From: Thermodesulfobacteriota bacterium
GTDB taxonomy: Bacteria > Desulfobacterota > WTBG01 > CAIYCZ01 > CAIRTM01
Assembly (NCBI GenBank): GCA_028278025.1
Contig: JANQFE010000167.1
Coordinates: 1-57,623 of the forward strand
DNA: 57,623 nucleotides
Direction: 5' to 3'
Part shown: in pieces, positions 8,673-16,713 of the stretch
Layout of the letters: every line of letters begins with the position of its first letter
Numbering within the stretch: the first letter of the stretch is position 1
Notes under the pieces: generated by a model
Databases searched by the model: none
Told to the model about the DNA's origin: nothing
The model's input: the letters and a program-made list of their open reading frames with translations, nothing else
Program-made: the position numbers and the translations under genes

Positions 8673-10067
8673 TTATTCTACATAGAGCGGTGTTTTTAAT
8701 GGAGATGGCGGGTTAAATTTCTGGGCGAATTCCTCCTCATCAAGGGCAAACAGAGGACTTACTTCAACAACAAATGATTCAGGAATTGAGGTAAGTTTTC
8801 CGGAATTATTCAGCCAGTGTGTATGCAGGTTTATCAGGGCCCTGCGGGCCGTTTCAGGAGAGTCTACTCCATCTTTATTCTTAACAGGGGAAAATTCCTC
8901 TTCGCGGGGGACCTCTAACGTGACAGAACGTTCTGCAAAGCCAAGAGCGTCAAAAATGAACATCTCGAATTTTAGTCCTTTGATTTTTTTGGATTTGATA
9001 TCTGCTTTAGTATTTTCCAGGCACTCGATGTCCTTTACAGCCAGATGATAGGGCAGGTTGAAGTCCTGCTGACCGGTTAATTTTTCTACGAAATTTCTTT
9101 TCAGCATATGTATGGCTATGTTTGCACTTTTGAAACGCAATTCCCCGTCTTTACCACGCTCTCGGGTTTCAGCCCGGGAGAGTTCACTGTATTCTATGCA
9201 GCCGAGCCGGCTATTTATCCTGCCGATAATGCCCACCCGTTCATCAGGGTCAACCTTTTTGACCACCTTTGTGGACATCTCGGCCTGCTGCTCAACATGG
9301 GCACCAATAAAAAGAGGATCAGCAATCTTTGCAAGAGGGTTGTCTACCTGAAAATAAAATATCTCTTCGATTCCCTGGCGGGCCATTTCCTGCAGTGCGC
9401 CGGAATCATGCAAGGCATACAGTGAGCCGCCGTGCCCGTTTGGGTTCTTAAAAATTTTTTTGTCGGTAGATACTATCAGCCGGCCTTCAAGGTCAAGGGA
9501 GGGTATCTGTTTTTGCATAATACAATGGATGGTCTTTTGGGGCAGATTAAAAAAGCTGTTCTGCCGGAAGAACCGGCAGGTTTCCTCATGGTTCTCCTGT
9601 GAGGTCATAATGTACCAGTGCAGGTGTGTGCCGTACCTGCGACTGAGTGCATTTATATTTTCAGCAAACAGTTGAAAAAGGCTTTTGCCTTTTACGGGGG
9701 TGATGGGAAAACAGCCTTTGGGCCCTTGAAACCCAAGACGACTTCCCTGTCCGCCGGCAACAAGGAAAACGGCAACACGACCGTCCCGCAGGCAGTCTTC
9801 GCCAAGTGCATAAAGCCTTTTTTTATGTTGCAGGGATTCTTCAGTGTGATTGAATGAAAGGACATCCACTTCCTGAAAAACTTTTTTTTCTTTTTTCGAG
9901 TTGCGGCTGGACGTATACGTTTCATAAAGAGCTGCAAGCTGTTCCAGATCAATCCGAACGGCATCATCAGTAAAGGCCCGGCGCTCAGCCTCTGTCATGA
10001 CAGCAAGGTGCTCAAGGATGTGTTGCTGGTTGAACCTGGTCAGCTTTTGAGAAATTTCGTGATTCAT
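8673..10067 (-). CDS. UDPGP-type UDP-sugar pyrophosphorylase
   Basis: Nucleotidyltransferase making a UDP-sugar from UTP and a sugar 1-phosphate, most likely N-acetylglucosamine 1-phosphate. The 464-residue protein belongs to the eukaryote-like UDPGP family (UAP1/AGX type), not to the GlmU/GalU families. The nucleotide-binding signature is VAGGQGSRLGFQGPKG at 103-118, and uridine- and sugar-site phrases follow, for example NPNGHGGSLYAL near 208-219. The length fits UAP1 relatives. It lies in a minus-strand run with a receiver protein, GalT and a GH57 enzyme, pointing to hexose phosphate and glucan metabolism. An inverted repeat lies about 70 bp upstream (10140-10159). The exact sugar cannot be told from sequence. 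Confidence 0.85.
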   Translation of the reverse strand: MNHEISQKLTRFNQQHILEHLAVMTEAERRAFTDDAVRIDLEQLAALYETYTSSRNSKKEKKVFQEVDVLSFNHTEESLQHKKRLYALGEDCLRDGRVAVFLVAGGQGSRLGFQGPKGCFPITPVKGKSLFQLFAENINALSRRYGTHLHWYIMTSQENHEETCRFFRQNSFFNLPQKTIHCIMQKQIPSLDLEGRLIVSTDKKIFKNPNGHGGSLYALHDSGALQEMARQGIEEIFYFQVDNPLAKIADPLFIGAHVEQQAEMSTKVVKKVDPDERVGIIGRINSRLGCIEYSELSRAETRERGKDGELRFKSANIAIHMLKRNFVEKLTGQQDFNLPYHLAVKDIECLENTKADIKSKKIKGLKFEMFIFDALGFAERSVTLEVPREEEFSPVKNKDGVDSPETARRALINLHTHWLNNSGKLTSIPESFVVEVSPLFALDEEEFAQKFNPPSPLKTPLYVE

Positions 10068-10139
10068 AGGTATGGTCTCACTCAGTTACGTTTTTGCAAC
10101 CGGAGGAAAGGGCATTGTAGTTAACAGCATACACCATCG

Positions 10140-10159
10140 GATATGCGCTGTGGCATATC
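10140..10159. promoter_or_regulatory. Inverted repeat upstream of the pyrophosphorylase
   Basis: GATATGC, a 6-bp gap, GCATATC: a 7-bp perfect dyad 73 bp before the pyrophosphorylase start. A closely similar dyad (ATATGC, 4 bp, GCATAT) lies upstream of the GH57 gene at 13915-13930, so a common operator is possible. There is no T-run, so it is not an intrinsic terminator. Confidence 0.3.
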
Positions 10160-10185
10160 TCATGGTATATCAGCATGTATGCTTA

Positions 10186-10539
10186 TCAGCGCGCCAGCAG
10201 TTCTTCTACTTTGTTAAAAAGGCTTTCAAGGTTTGCTGATTTTACAACATATTCATCGGATGCCCATGTCTCCAGGTTTTGTTTATACTCTCCGTATGCT
10301 GTACACAGGATTACAGGGACATCCTTGGACTGCTCTCTTATTTTTTTAAGAACCTCGAGACCATCCATTCCAGGCATTTTTATATCGATGACAATCAAGT
10401 CCGGGGATGTTTGTGCAAACTTTTCAAGGGCCGCTTCACCGTTGCTGGCTAAAATTACTTCATACCCGTTTTCTTCAAACTCTTCTTTATAGAGGAGACG
10501 TATGCTCTCTTCATCATCAACAAATAAAATTTTTTTCAT
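10186..10539 (-). CDS. Single-domain response regulator (CheY-like receiver)
   Basis: Stand-alone receiver domain of 117 residues with no output domain. The acidic pocket is D8/D9, the phospho-acceptor is D52 (VIDIKMPG), the conserved switch residue is T80 and the conserved lysine is K100. GGAGAG precedes the ATG. It lies 35 bp after galT on the same strand. Partner kinases could be the hybrid kinases encoded elsewhere in the window, but nothing here shows the pairing. Such proteins often act by protein-protein contact or as phosphate relays. Confidence 0.9.
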   Translation of the reverse strand: MKKILFVDDEESIRLLYKEEFEENGYEVILASNGEAALEKFAQTSPDLIVIDIKMPGMDGLEVLKKIREQSKDVPVILCTAYGEYKQNLETWASDEYVVKSANLESLFNKVEELLAR

Positions 10540-10574
10540 AATAGCTCTCCCTCATTATATAATACACCGCATAG

Positions 10575-11576
10575 TTACTCAGCCAGAGCTTCACGCAGGT
10601 ACTGGGCGGCATGTTCCGGCGGAGTCGGGTTTATATAAAACCCGGACCCCCACTCAAAACCTGCTACCCTGGTAAGCCGTGGTATGATCTCAAAATGCCA
10701 ATGGTAAAAGTCATTGACGTTTTTATTGAATGGAGAACTGTGCAGTATATAATTGTACGGTGGAAAATCGAGCGCCGTGTTAATCTTTTTCAATACAAGA
10801 CTTAGGGCTTCTGCCATAGACGTGAATATGTTGTCATCTGTATCTTCAAAAGCCGAGATATGTTTCTTGGGGAGCAGGCATGTCTCAAAAGGAAATCGTG
10901 AGGCGAAAGGAGCGTACGCTAAAAACCTATCATTTTCATAGACAATCCGCCGTCCGTCAGAAATTTCCTGATTAATAATATCGCAAAAAACACAGCGGTC
11001 TTTATAGGAATAATATGTCTGAGCCCCTTCGAATTCTTCCATTGATCGTTTGGGGATAACCGGCAGCGCTATAATCTGGGAATGGGGGTGTTCCAGCGAA
11101 GCACCGGCCACTTCGCCGAAATTCTTAAAAATTGAAATATATCTGAAACGGGAATCTTTTTTTAGCTCAGATATACGCTGCTTATAGGCGAGCAGGATAT
11201 TTTTGAATTCGTCCGTCGTAAGAGATGATGCATTGGCATCATGCTTTATTGTTTCGATGATTACTTCATGTGTACCGAGCCCGTTCATCTTGTCATAGAT
11301 TCCTTCTCCACGCTTGTTCAGATCCCCTTCGGTTTTTAGGGCCGGAAATTTATTCGGCACAACGCGCAGCTTCCATCCCGGAGAGTCCGGAGGCGTGTTG
11401 GCCTCGCGAAACGCGAAAACTTCCTGCGGGGTTTTATCTTCATTGCCCGGGCATAGTGGGCAAAAGCCGCCCCGTGATTTGCTTTTTTCTACTGTGAGGT
11501 CTGAAGGCCGTTTGGCTCGTTCAGTTGATATTATTACCCATCTGCCAATAATAGGATCTCGACGTAATTCAGGCAC
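10575..11576 (-). CDS. galT: Galactose-1-phosphate uridylyltransferase
   Basis: Leloir-pathway enzyme that exchanges UMP between UDP-glucose and galactose 1-phosphate through a uridylyl-histidine. The 333-residue protein carries the HPH motif (H163-P164-H165), followed by SQ rather than the GQ of E. coli GalT; a serine there is common in the shorter prokaryotic branch and in related ADP-sugar phosphorylases. Zinc-type cysteine pairs are C39/C42 and C195/C198. The start is a GTG with GGAGG 5 bp upstream. It is followed closely by the receiver gene. A role in galactose or in general hexose 1-phosphate metabolism with the neighbouring pyrophosphorylase is likely. Confidence 0.88.
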   Translation of the reverse strand: MPELRRDPIIGRWVIISTERAKRPSDLTVEKSKSRGGFCPLCPGNEDKTPQEVFAFREANTPPDSPGWKLRVVPNKFPALKTEGDLNKRGEGIYDKMNGLGTHEVIIETIKHDANASSLTTDEFKNILLAYKQRISELKKDSRFRYISIFKNFGEVAGASLEHPHSQIIALPVIPKRSMEEFEGAQTYYSYKDRCVFCDIINQEISDGRRIVYENDRFLAYAPFASRFPFETCLLPKKHISAFEDTDDNIFTSMAEALSLVLKKINTALDFPPYNYILHSSPFNKNVNDFYHWHFEIIPRLTRVAGFEWGSGFYINPTPPEHAAQYLREALAE

Positions 11577-11623
11577 ACCATCCTCCCTGCTAAAAAAAAT
11601 TTACCTTATCACAAAATATTCTA

Positions 11624-13819
11624 TTATATTTTTTTCTCATTTTCACCAATAAACTTCTGCAGGCAGAGCTTTATTGATCGTTTCTGCTCTTGACCTTGAG
11701 CAAGACGTGTTTTCCAGTGCAGCAGCAGCGTTGAGCCCTGGTAGGTTCTTTCCAGGCCTTCCTCTGATTGTGAAACGGTTTCGATCGGGAACATCCAGAT
11801 ATTTGCATTTGGTTCCATGCTGAAGGATACTCCAAAGCCATTCCAAGTATCTTTCATGCCAAATGATGCAACATCCATAAAATCCCTTTTTGTATTCATA
11901 AATAATTTTTTACTACTATTTTCAGGAAAATAAAAGTAACGAAACTGATCTTCATCGGCAAGAAGGGTTAGATTAAATTCGACCCCAAAACACAGTTCAA
12001 GATCGGTGGGGCCGCAGTTTACAATATTATAAGATGTCCGGATTTCCATAAGGGAGTCATTAATATGAAAGTTCTTTTCAATATAAATGGGCGCTTCTTG
12101 GTGATTCTGCAACACAAAACCTTTGCGCGCCAGAACAAAGGTAACAATGTCTCTGGATGAATTTTGCTCGATTTTTTTTAGGCTATAGGGTCTGTTAACA
12201 AAATCTCCAAGCTCTGAATACCGTGACATAGAAAATGCATCCGAAGTGGTATGTTCATCGACAAAATGATCTATATATGAATAACGTTGATACCAGTCAT
12301 AGATAAGTCTGTTTTGAAGTCCGGCTTCCTTTACTTTTGTCATATCATGGATGGACACCGGCTGGTGATTGTTTTGCTGAAGGCTGTTTTTTTCATGCTC
12401 CAGTTTGAGCCGTCTGTGATAGCCTTCCATTTTACGGGTAAGTGTATTGGCAATATTAAATGAGCATGGTTTAAAATCAAGTTCAAACAGACTGCCGCCA
12501 TCACGAGGAGAGAAATATGCATTAAGATTTTTCCCGGATATAAGGATATCCTGTGACCGGTCTTTTTTAAAGTCAAAAACTTTGTATTCGATCCATGGAT
12601 TGTCTGCGTGCATTGATGTGTCAATAATTTTCTCTGCCTGTATGAGGTGCTCATAAACGGCATGGCGCAGGTAGTTAAGATAAATGCCTCCAAAAAGGCC
12701 GTGCCAATATGCACAGTTGCATTGTCCTTTATATAATTCTCTGCGAGCTGTTTCTATAGTTCCGTTGGTTGGGGGCTGCCTGATGCTGGCAAGCCATGCT
12801 TCAAAGCGTTCGCTGATAAGAAGCATTTTTTTATGCATGTGATTGCTTTCAGGATACTTTGCCAGAAAGTTATTCCAGTAGCCGCCTTTAATAAATGAAC
12901 TGTATTTATCCTTCAACTGCAGGTGCTGTAAGTTTTGCAGCATATCTTCATAGCGGGTAACTGCCTCAGCCGGTAAGGCCCACTCCATCATTTCCTCATA
13001 AGCAAGAGTCGGTAGATACAGAAGCCCTTCCGGAGAATGGGTTTTTAGGTACTCTGAACAGGTCATCATGTGTATCATGTGCTTATTTTTTTCAAGCTCT
13101 TTAAAAAAAGCTTCAAGCCATCCCTGTTCATAGACCCACGCATACGTGTCCGGCCAGATACCGAACTTTTCACCATCGTCTGCGTAGGTAACCGCAATCT
13201 CTTGCTCGTCGCTCGCCAGGTAGCGAAGATATTCAATGGTAGTATGCGGTTGCTCAAAAGGTATTAAATAGCGCAGTTTCATGTTGATAGGAAAAAGTGC
13301 CGTGGTGTGCCCTTCTCTTTCGGTGACGTAATATCCATGAATTTGTTCCGGGGGAAGTCCTGCCTGTAAAAAAAGAGTGCTGTCAAGAAGGGTATAGGAA
13401 AGGTTTCCCGCTGAAATCAGGCGCGGCAAAACAGGATCCCACACCCTTTCAGGGAGCCAGCACCCCTTGGGAATTGTTTTGAATTTTTGTTTAATAAATC
13501 CACTCATCATGTTGAGCTGTCCCAACACATCAGGTTCTCTCAGCACTGAAAAAATCGGTTCATAAAAGCCCCCACCCAGGATTTCAACCTGATTTTTTTC
13601 CACCAGGGCCTGAATCCTTGCAAACAGGTCGGGCTCTTCCGTTTCCATCCACTCAAGCAGCGGACCTGAGTAGTGTAGCGTTGTTTTAATCAACGGATAT
13701 TTTTCCAGCAGGGAGAGAAAAGGTTTGTATGCCTGCGAAAAAGCCTGTCTAAAGATGTGGTTAAAATTTCCAACGGGCTGATGATTATGAATGGTGAATA
13801 AAAAGTGAATCTTTTTCAC
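11624..13819 (-). CDS. Glycoside hydrolase family 57 (4-alpha-glucanotransferase/amylase)
   Basis: Retaining GH57 enzyme acting on alpha-1,4-glucans such as glycogen or maltodextrin, probably cytoplasmic because no signal peptide is present. The HNHQP start motif is near residues 11-15. The nucleophile is E124 in GCWLPERVW, and the acid/base lies in YADDGEKFG (D214/D215). The spacing matches the Thermococcus litoralis glucanotransferase as I recall it. The C-terminal half resembles the beta-sandwich domains (DUF1925/1926 type) of this subfamily. Of two GTG candidates I chose the second, with AGG 9 bp upstream; the first would add two residues. The gene has 731 codons. It lies upstream of galT with a 47-bp gap. 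A dyad at 13915-13930 may be its operator. Confidence 0.9.
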   Translation of the reverse strand: MKKIHFLFTIHNHQPVGNFNHIFRQAFSQAYKPFLSLLEKYPLIKTTLHYSGPLLEWMETEEPDLFARIQALVEKNQVEILGGGFYEPIFSVLREPDVLGQLNMMSGFIKQKFKTIPKGCWLPERVWDPVLPRLISAGNLSYTLLDSTLFLQAGLPPEQIHGYYVTEREGHTTALFPINMKLRYLIPFEQPHTTIEYLRYLASDEQEIAVTYADDGEKFGIWPDTYAWVYEQGWLEAFFKELEKNKHMIHMMTCSEYLKTHSPEGLLYLPTLAYEEMMEWALPAEAVTRYEDMLQNLQHLQLKDKYSSFIKGGYWNNFLAKYPESNHMHKKMLLISERFEAWLASIRQPPTNGTIETARRELYKGQCNCAYWHGLFGGIYLNYLRHAVYEHLIQAEKIIDTSMHADNPWIEYKVFDFKKDRSQDILISGKNLNAYFSPRDGGSLFELDFKPCSFNIANTLTRKMEGYHRRLKLEHEKNSLQQNNHQPVSIHDMTKVKEAGLQNRLIYDWYQRYSYIDHFVDEHTTSDAFSMSRYSELGDFVNRPYSLKKIEQNSSRDIVTFVLARKGFVLQNHQEAPIYIEKNFHINDSLMEIRTSYNIVNCGPTDLELCFGVEFNLTLLADEDQFRYFYFPENSSKKLFMNTKRDFMDVASFGMKDTWNGFGVSFSMEPNANIWMFPIETVSQSEEGLERTYQGSTLLLHWKTRLAQGQEQKRSIKLCLQKFIGENEKKI

Positions 13820-14057
13820 GCACACGATCCTAAGCTAACGCAACAAGCCGAAGTGACCATTGCTTAGTATTTTCTTAGCCTATTCGCGACTAATCAGCTT
13901 TAACCAATAGCCTGATATGCACTTGCATATGAACTCTGTAAGGCTATATCGGATATATTATTCAGATAGTTGAATTGTTCATTAATATTCCAGACAGGTT
14001 TGCGAGTAGAAATATTTTATATGGGTTATGATATTGTGAAGTATTTGGTTTAACCAT
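13820..14057. other. Intergenic region upstream of the GH57 gene
   Basis: No gene was seen. At 13915-13930 there is a dyad, ATATGC, 4 bp, GCATAT, about 95 bp before the GH57 start, similar to the one at 10140-10159. The remainder is AT-rich leader and promoter space. Confidence 0.4.
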
Positions 14058-14090
14058 AAAAAAAACCTGCAGACCGGGTAGCCTGCAGGC
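14058..14090 (-). terminator. Intrinsic terminator after the DksA-like gene
   Basis: On the minus strand CCTGCAG and CTGCAGG form a perfect 7-bp stem with a 10-nt loop, followed by eight U residues. It lies 50 bp after the DksA-like stop codon. Confidence 0.85.
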
Positions 14091-14139
14091 TCTTAAAATC
14101 TATTGTGTTATAATAAAACTGAAAAATTTTTTAAACCAC

Positions 14140-14502
14140 TTATGCCTGTCGGGCCTTTTCCTGTTTTTCCTGTTCCTGCTTGCATTTTATACACAGCGTG
14201 GTTACAGGCCGGGCTTTAAGGCGGCCCTCTGAAATTTCTTCACCACATTCTTCACAAATTCCAAACGAGCCGTCTGCGATCCTATCAAGAGCTTTATCTA
14301 TTTTAGTGATAAGCTTTCTTTCCCGATCTCGAATACGCAAAACAAAGTTACGATCAGACTCAAGAGTAGCCCTGTCATTGGGGTCGGGAAATGTGTCATC
14401 ATCATCGGTCATTCCTACAACGGTGTCTGTTGCTCCCTCTAGCAAGCTTTGCTTGCGGGTAAGCAGGAAGTCTTTGAAATATTGCATCCTGTCTTTATCC
14501 AC
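14140..14502 (-). CDS. dksA: DksA/TraR-family zinc-finger regulator
   Basis: RNA polymerase secondary-channel binding protein that helps ppGpp set transcription. The 120-residue protein has a predicted N-terminal coiled coil. The acidic tip motif DxxDxA is intact (D40, D43, A45), which marks true DksA-type activity. The four-cysteine zinc finger is C83, C86, C104 and C107. It is shorter than E. coli DksA (151). The start is a GTG with GGAGGG about 10 bp upstream; an ATG five codons later is the alternative. It is transcribed alone and ends at a strong terminator. Naming it dksA rather than a paralogue is moderately sure. Confidence 0.85.
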   Translation of the reverse strand: MDKDRMQYFKDFLLTRKQSLLEGATDTVVGMTDDDDTFPDPNDRATLESDRNFVLRIRDRERKLITKIDKALDRIADGSFGICEECGEEISEGRLKARPVTTLCIKCKQEQEKQEKARQA

Positions 14503-14738
14503 AATATATAGCCCTCCATTAGAGAATTTGTACCTTAATGCGAAAAATTTAAATATAATAGATATATAATAATATTAATTTTTATCTAAACACAAAAAAA
14601 CCAAAAACCAAACAAACTACTATATACAAACCTCAAAAATATTCTAAATATATGCTTCTATGAATGGTATTATTAACACAAAACATAATTTTAAAAATGG
14701 ATTATTATATCACAATAAAAAGCAATAATCAAAAATTT

Positions 14739-15215
14739 TTATGAACGATTAAATGTACCGCTTTTACCACCACTTTTCTTTAAAAGTTTTACATCTGTTA
14801 TGGTCATGTGTCGATCAACAGCTTTACACATATCATAAATAGTAAGGGAAGCCACGGATACGGCAACTAAGGCCTCCATTTCCACACCTGTTTTGCCTAC
14901 AAGTTTTGCTGTTGCCTGGACTTCAATCCGGCTTTGTTCTTCATGAGGTAAGAATTCCATACTAACAGAGGTGATATTTAAGGGGTGACACATAGGTATT
15001 AATTCCGAGGTTTTTTTTGCCGACAGTATTCCTGCAACCTGGGCAACCCCAAGCACATCCCCCTTTTCAATCTTTTTGTTCATTATTCTCTGGAATGTGG
15101 CAGGCTTCATGGCAACCGTAGCTGTAGCAGTTGCTTCACGCAGGGTCTCCTGCTTTTTACTGACATCAACCATTGTTGACCTGCCGGATTTATCGAAATG
15201 CGTCAATTTTCCCAT
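14739..15215 (-). CDS. moaC: Cyclic pyranopterin monophosphate synthase MoaC
   Basis: Second step of molybdopterin synthesis: with MoaA it converts GTP-derived 3',8-cyclo-GTP to cyclic pyranopterin monophosphate. At 158 residues it matches the family. Active-site residues fall at the same numbers as I recall in E. coli MoaC: K51, H77 (in MCHPL), E112 and E114 (GVEMEAL), D128 and K131 (YDMCKAVD). It stands alone, divergent from a CoA-transferase gene. No Moco-type riboswitch is visible in its leader, unlike the tungstate operon at 51400, but an 11-bp inverted repeat lies upstream. MoaC serves both molybdenum and tungsten cofactors, so it links functionally to that operon. Confidence 0.95.
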   Translation of the reverse strand: MGKLTHFDKSGRSTMVDVSKKQETLREATATATVAMKPATFQRIMNKKIEKGDVLGVAQVAGILSAKKTSELIPMCHPLNITSVSMEFLPHEEQSRIEVQATAKLVGKTGVEMEALVAVSVASLTIYDMCKAVDRHMTITDVKLLKKSGGKSGTFNRS

Positions 15216-15258
15216 AAGCCACTACTGCCCATAGACATTTTATTTTGTTCGTAAACGG

Positions 15259-15306
15259 TTGCCACCTTTAGTTTGACTGTCGCGGAGCTCACGCCAAAGG
15301 TGGCAA
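15259..15306. promoter_or_regulatory. 11-bp inverted repeat between moaC and the CoA-transferase
   Basis: TTGCCACCTTT (15259-15269) and AAAGGTGGCAA (15296-15306) are perfect complements with a 26-nt centre. On the moaC transcript it would form a leader hairpin 44 nt before the start; as DNA it could be an operator for the divergent genes. It lacks the conserved core of the Moco riboswitch. The rest of the intergenic region (15216-15518) holds the forward promoter at 15436 and nothing else I can identify. Confidence 0.4.
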
Positions 15307-15435
15307 ACGGATGAAAGCACAATGTTAATTGTCCGTAAGTACTACCTTCTACAGTGAATTTTTGATTATTAACACTTTATAGTAAAAAAGAGTAAGCAAT
15401 GCGTCAAGTGTTTTTCGTACAGATTTTAAAATTGG

Positions 15436-15464
15436 TTGACAATTTGTTTGTATAGCAATATAGT
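15436..15464 (+). promoter_or_regulatory. Sigma-70-type promoter for the CoA-transferase and WD40 genes
   Basis: TTGACA at 15436-15441, a 17-bp spacer and TATAGT at 15459-15464, 54 bp before the CoA-transferase start codon. Confidence 0.7.
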
Positions 15465-15518
15465 TGAAGCCTTTGTTATTACTTTAGAAACTCAAAATCT
15501 ATAAGGATACAAGCAGTT

Positions 15519-16706
15519 ATGACACGCGCACTGGAAGGTATCAGGATCATTGAATTCTCAAGAGCTTTAGCAGGGCCCTATTGCACCATGCTACTGGCTG
15601 ATTTGGGCGCAGAAGTGATAAAAGTCGAGATGCCGGGCAGCGGTGATGATTCGAGGGGCTGGGGACCTCCGTTTATCGAAGGTGAGGCAGCCTATTTCCT
15701 GAGTATAAACCGTAATAAAAAAAGCATGACGCTTAATCTTAAAGCTGATAAGGCCAAAGAGATTGCCTGCAAACTTATTCAAACAGCTGATGTAGTACTG
15801 GAATCAAACAGGCCGGGAGCAATGGCACGGCTGGGGCTGGACTATGAAAGCGTTAAAAAGGTCAAACCCGAAATTATCTATACATCCGTTTCCGGATTTG
15901 GGCAGACAGGACCCTACAGCTCACGACCGGGTTTTGACCAAGTGATTCAAGGCTATGGAGGTATTATGGGCCTGACCGGCGAGGCAGATGGTCCTCCCCT
16001 GAAGGTTGGTATTGCGGTAACCGATATTGCAACGGGAATGTTTGCAGCAATAGGTATTCTAACGGCTCTTTATCATCGACAGGCAACCGGTAAGGGTCAG
16101 TACATTGATGCTTCCATGCTTGACGGGCAGGTCTCATGGCTAACCTATCAGGCCGGCAGATATCTGGCGTCCGGCAAAGTCCCCCAGCGCATAGGATCAG
16201 CCCATCCGCTTATTGTTCCCTACCAGGCTTTTGAAGCAAAGGATGGGTTTGTTAACATTGCAGTCGGAAACGACAATCTGTGGAAAAAATTTTGCGATGC
16301 AACAGAACTTCGGGCTATTGTCGACGACCCTAAATTTGCCACCAATGCCAAGCGCGTGGAAAACAGGCAGGAAGTTATTGAGATTATCAGTAACGTAATA
16401 GCTGGTAAAACAATGCAGGAATGGCTTGATATACTTGAAGATGCCGGGATACCCTGCGGACCGATCTATACTGTTGACCAAATATTTTCTGATCCCCAGG
16501 TGCTTGCACGTAATATGCTGGTTGAGGTTGATCACCCCAAGTGCGGACCTGTCAAAGTTACGGGTTCCCCCATTAAACTATCTGAGACACCGGCAGATGT
16601 GCGCACCTCTCCACCGATGCTGGGTCAGCATAATGAAGAAATACTTCAGGACCTGGGGTTTGACAGCAGTGACATAGAAAAAATCAAGGAAGAAAAGGTG
16701 ATTTAA
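15519..16706 (+). CDS. Class III CoA-transferase (CaiB/BaiF/Frc family)
   Basis: Moves coenzyme A between carboxylic acids through an aspartyl-CoA thioester. At 395 residues it has the usual family length. The catalytic aspartate is D169 (VGIAVTDI), the same number as in formyl-CoA transferase. The N-terminal EFSRALAGPYCTMLLADLG phrase and the ESNRPG loop are family hallmarks. Substrates in this family range from carnitine and oxalate to succinate and aromatic acids and cannot be told here. AAGG precedes the ATG by about 11 bp, and a consensus promoter lies upstream. The WD40 gene starts 7 bp after its stop, so they share a transcript. Confidence 0.9.
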   Translation: MTRALEGIRIIEFSRALAGPYCTMLLADLGAEVIKVEMPGSGDDSRGWGPPFIEGEAAYFLSINRNKKSMTLNLKADKAKEIACKLIQTADVVLESNRPGAMARLGLDYESVKKVKPEIIYTSVSGFGQTGPYSSRPGFDQVIQGYGGIMGLTGEADGPPLKVGIAVTDIATGMFAAIGILTALYHRQATGKGQYIDASMLDGQVSWLTYQAGRYLASGKVPQRIGSAHPLIVPYQAFEAKDGFVNIAVGNDNLWKKFCDATELRAIVDDPKFATNAKRVENRQEVIEIISNVIAGKTMQEWLDILEDAGIPCGPIYTVDQIFSDPQVLARNMLVEVDHPKCGPVKVTGSPIKLSETPADVRTSPPMLGQHNEEILQDLGFDSSDIEKIKEEKVI

Positions 16707-16713
16707 GCATACA

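Noticed and set aside
15216..15518. Moco riboswitch upstream of moaC
   Set aside because: I looked for the GCCTCCCG and TGGAAA blocks on both strands and did not find them; only an inverted repeat and a promoter are present.
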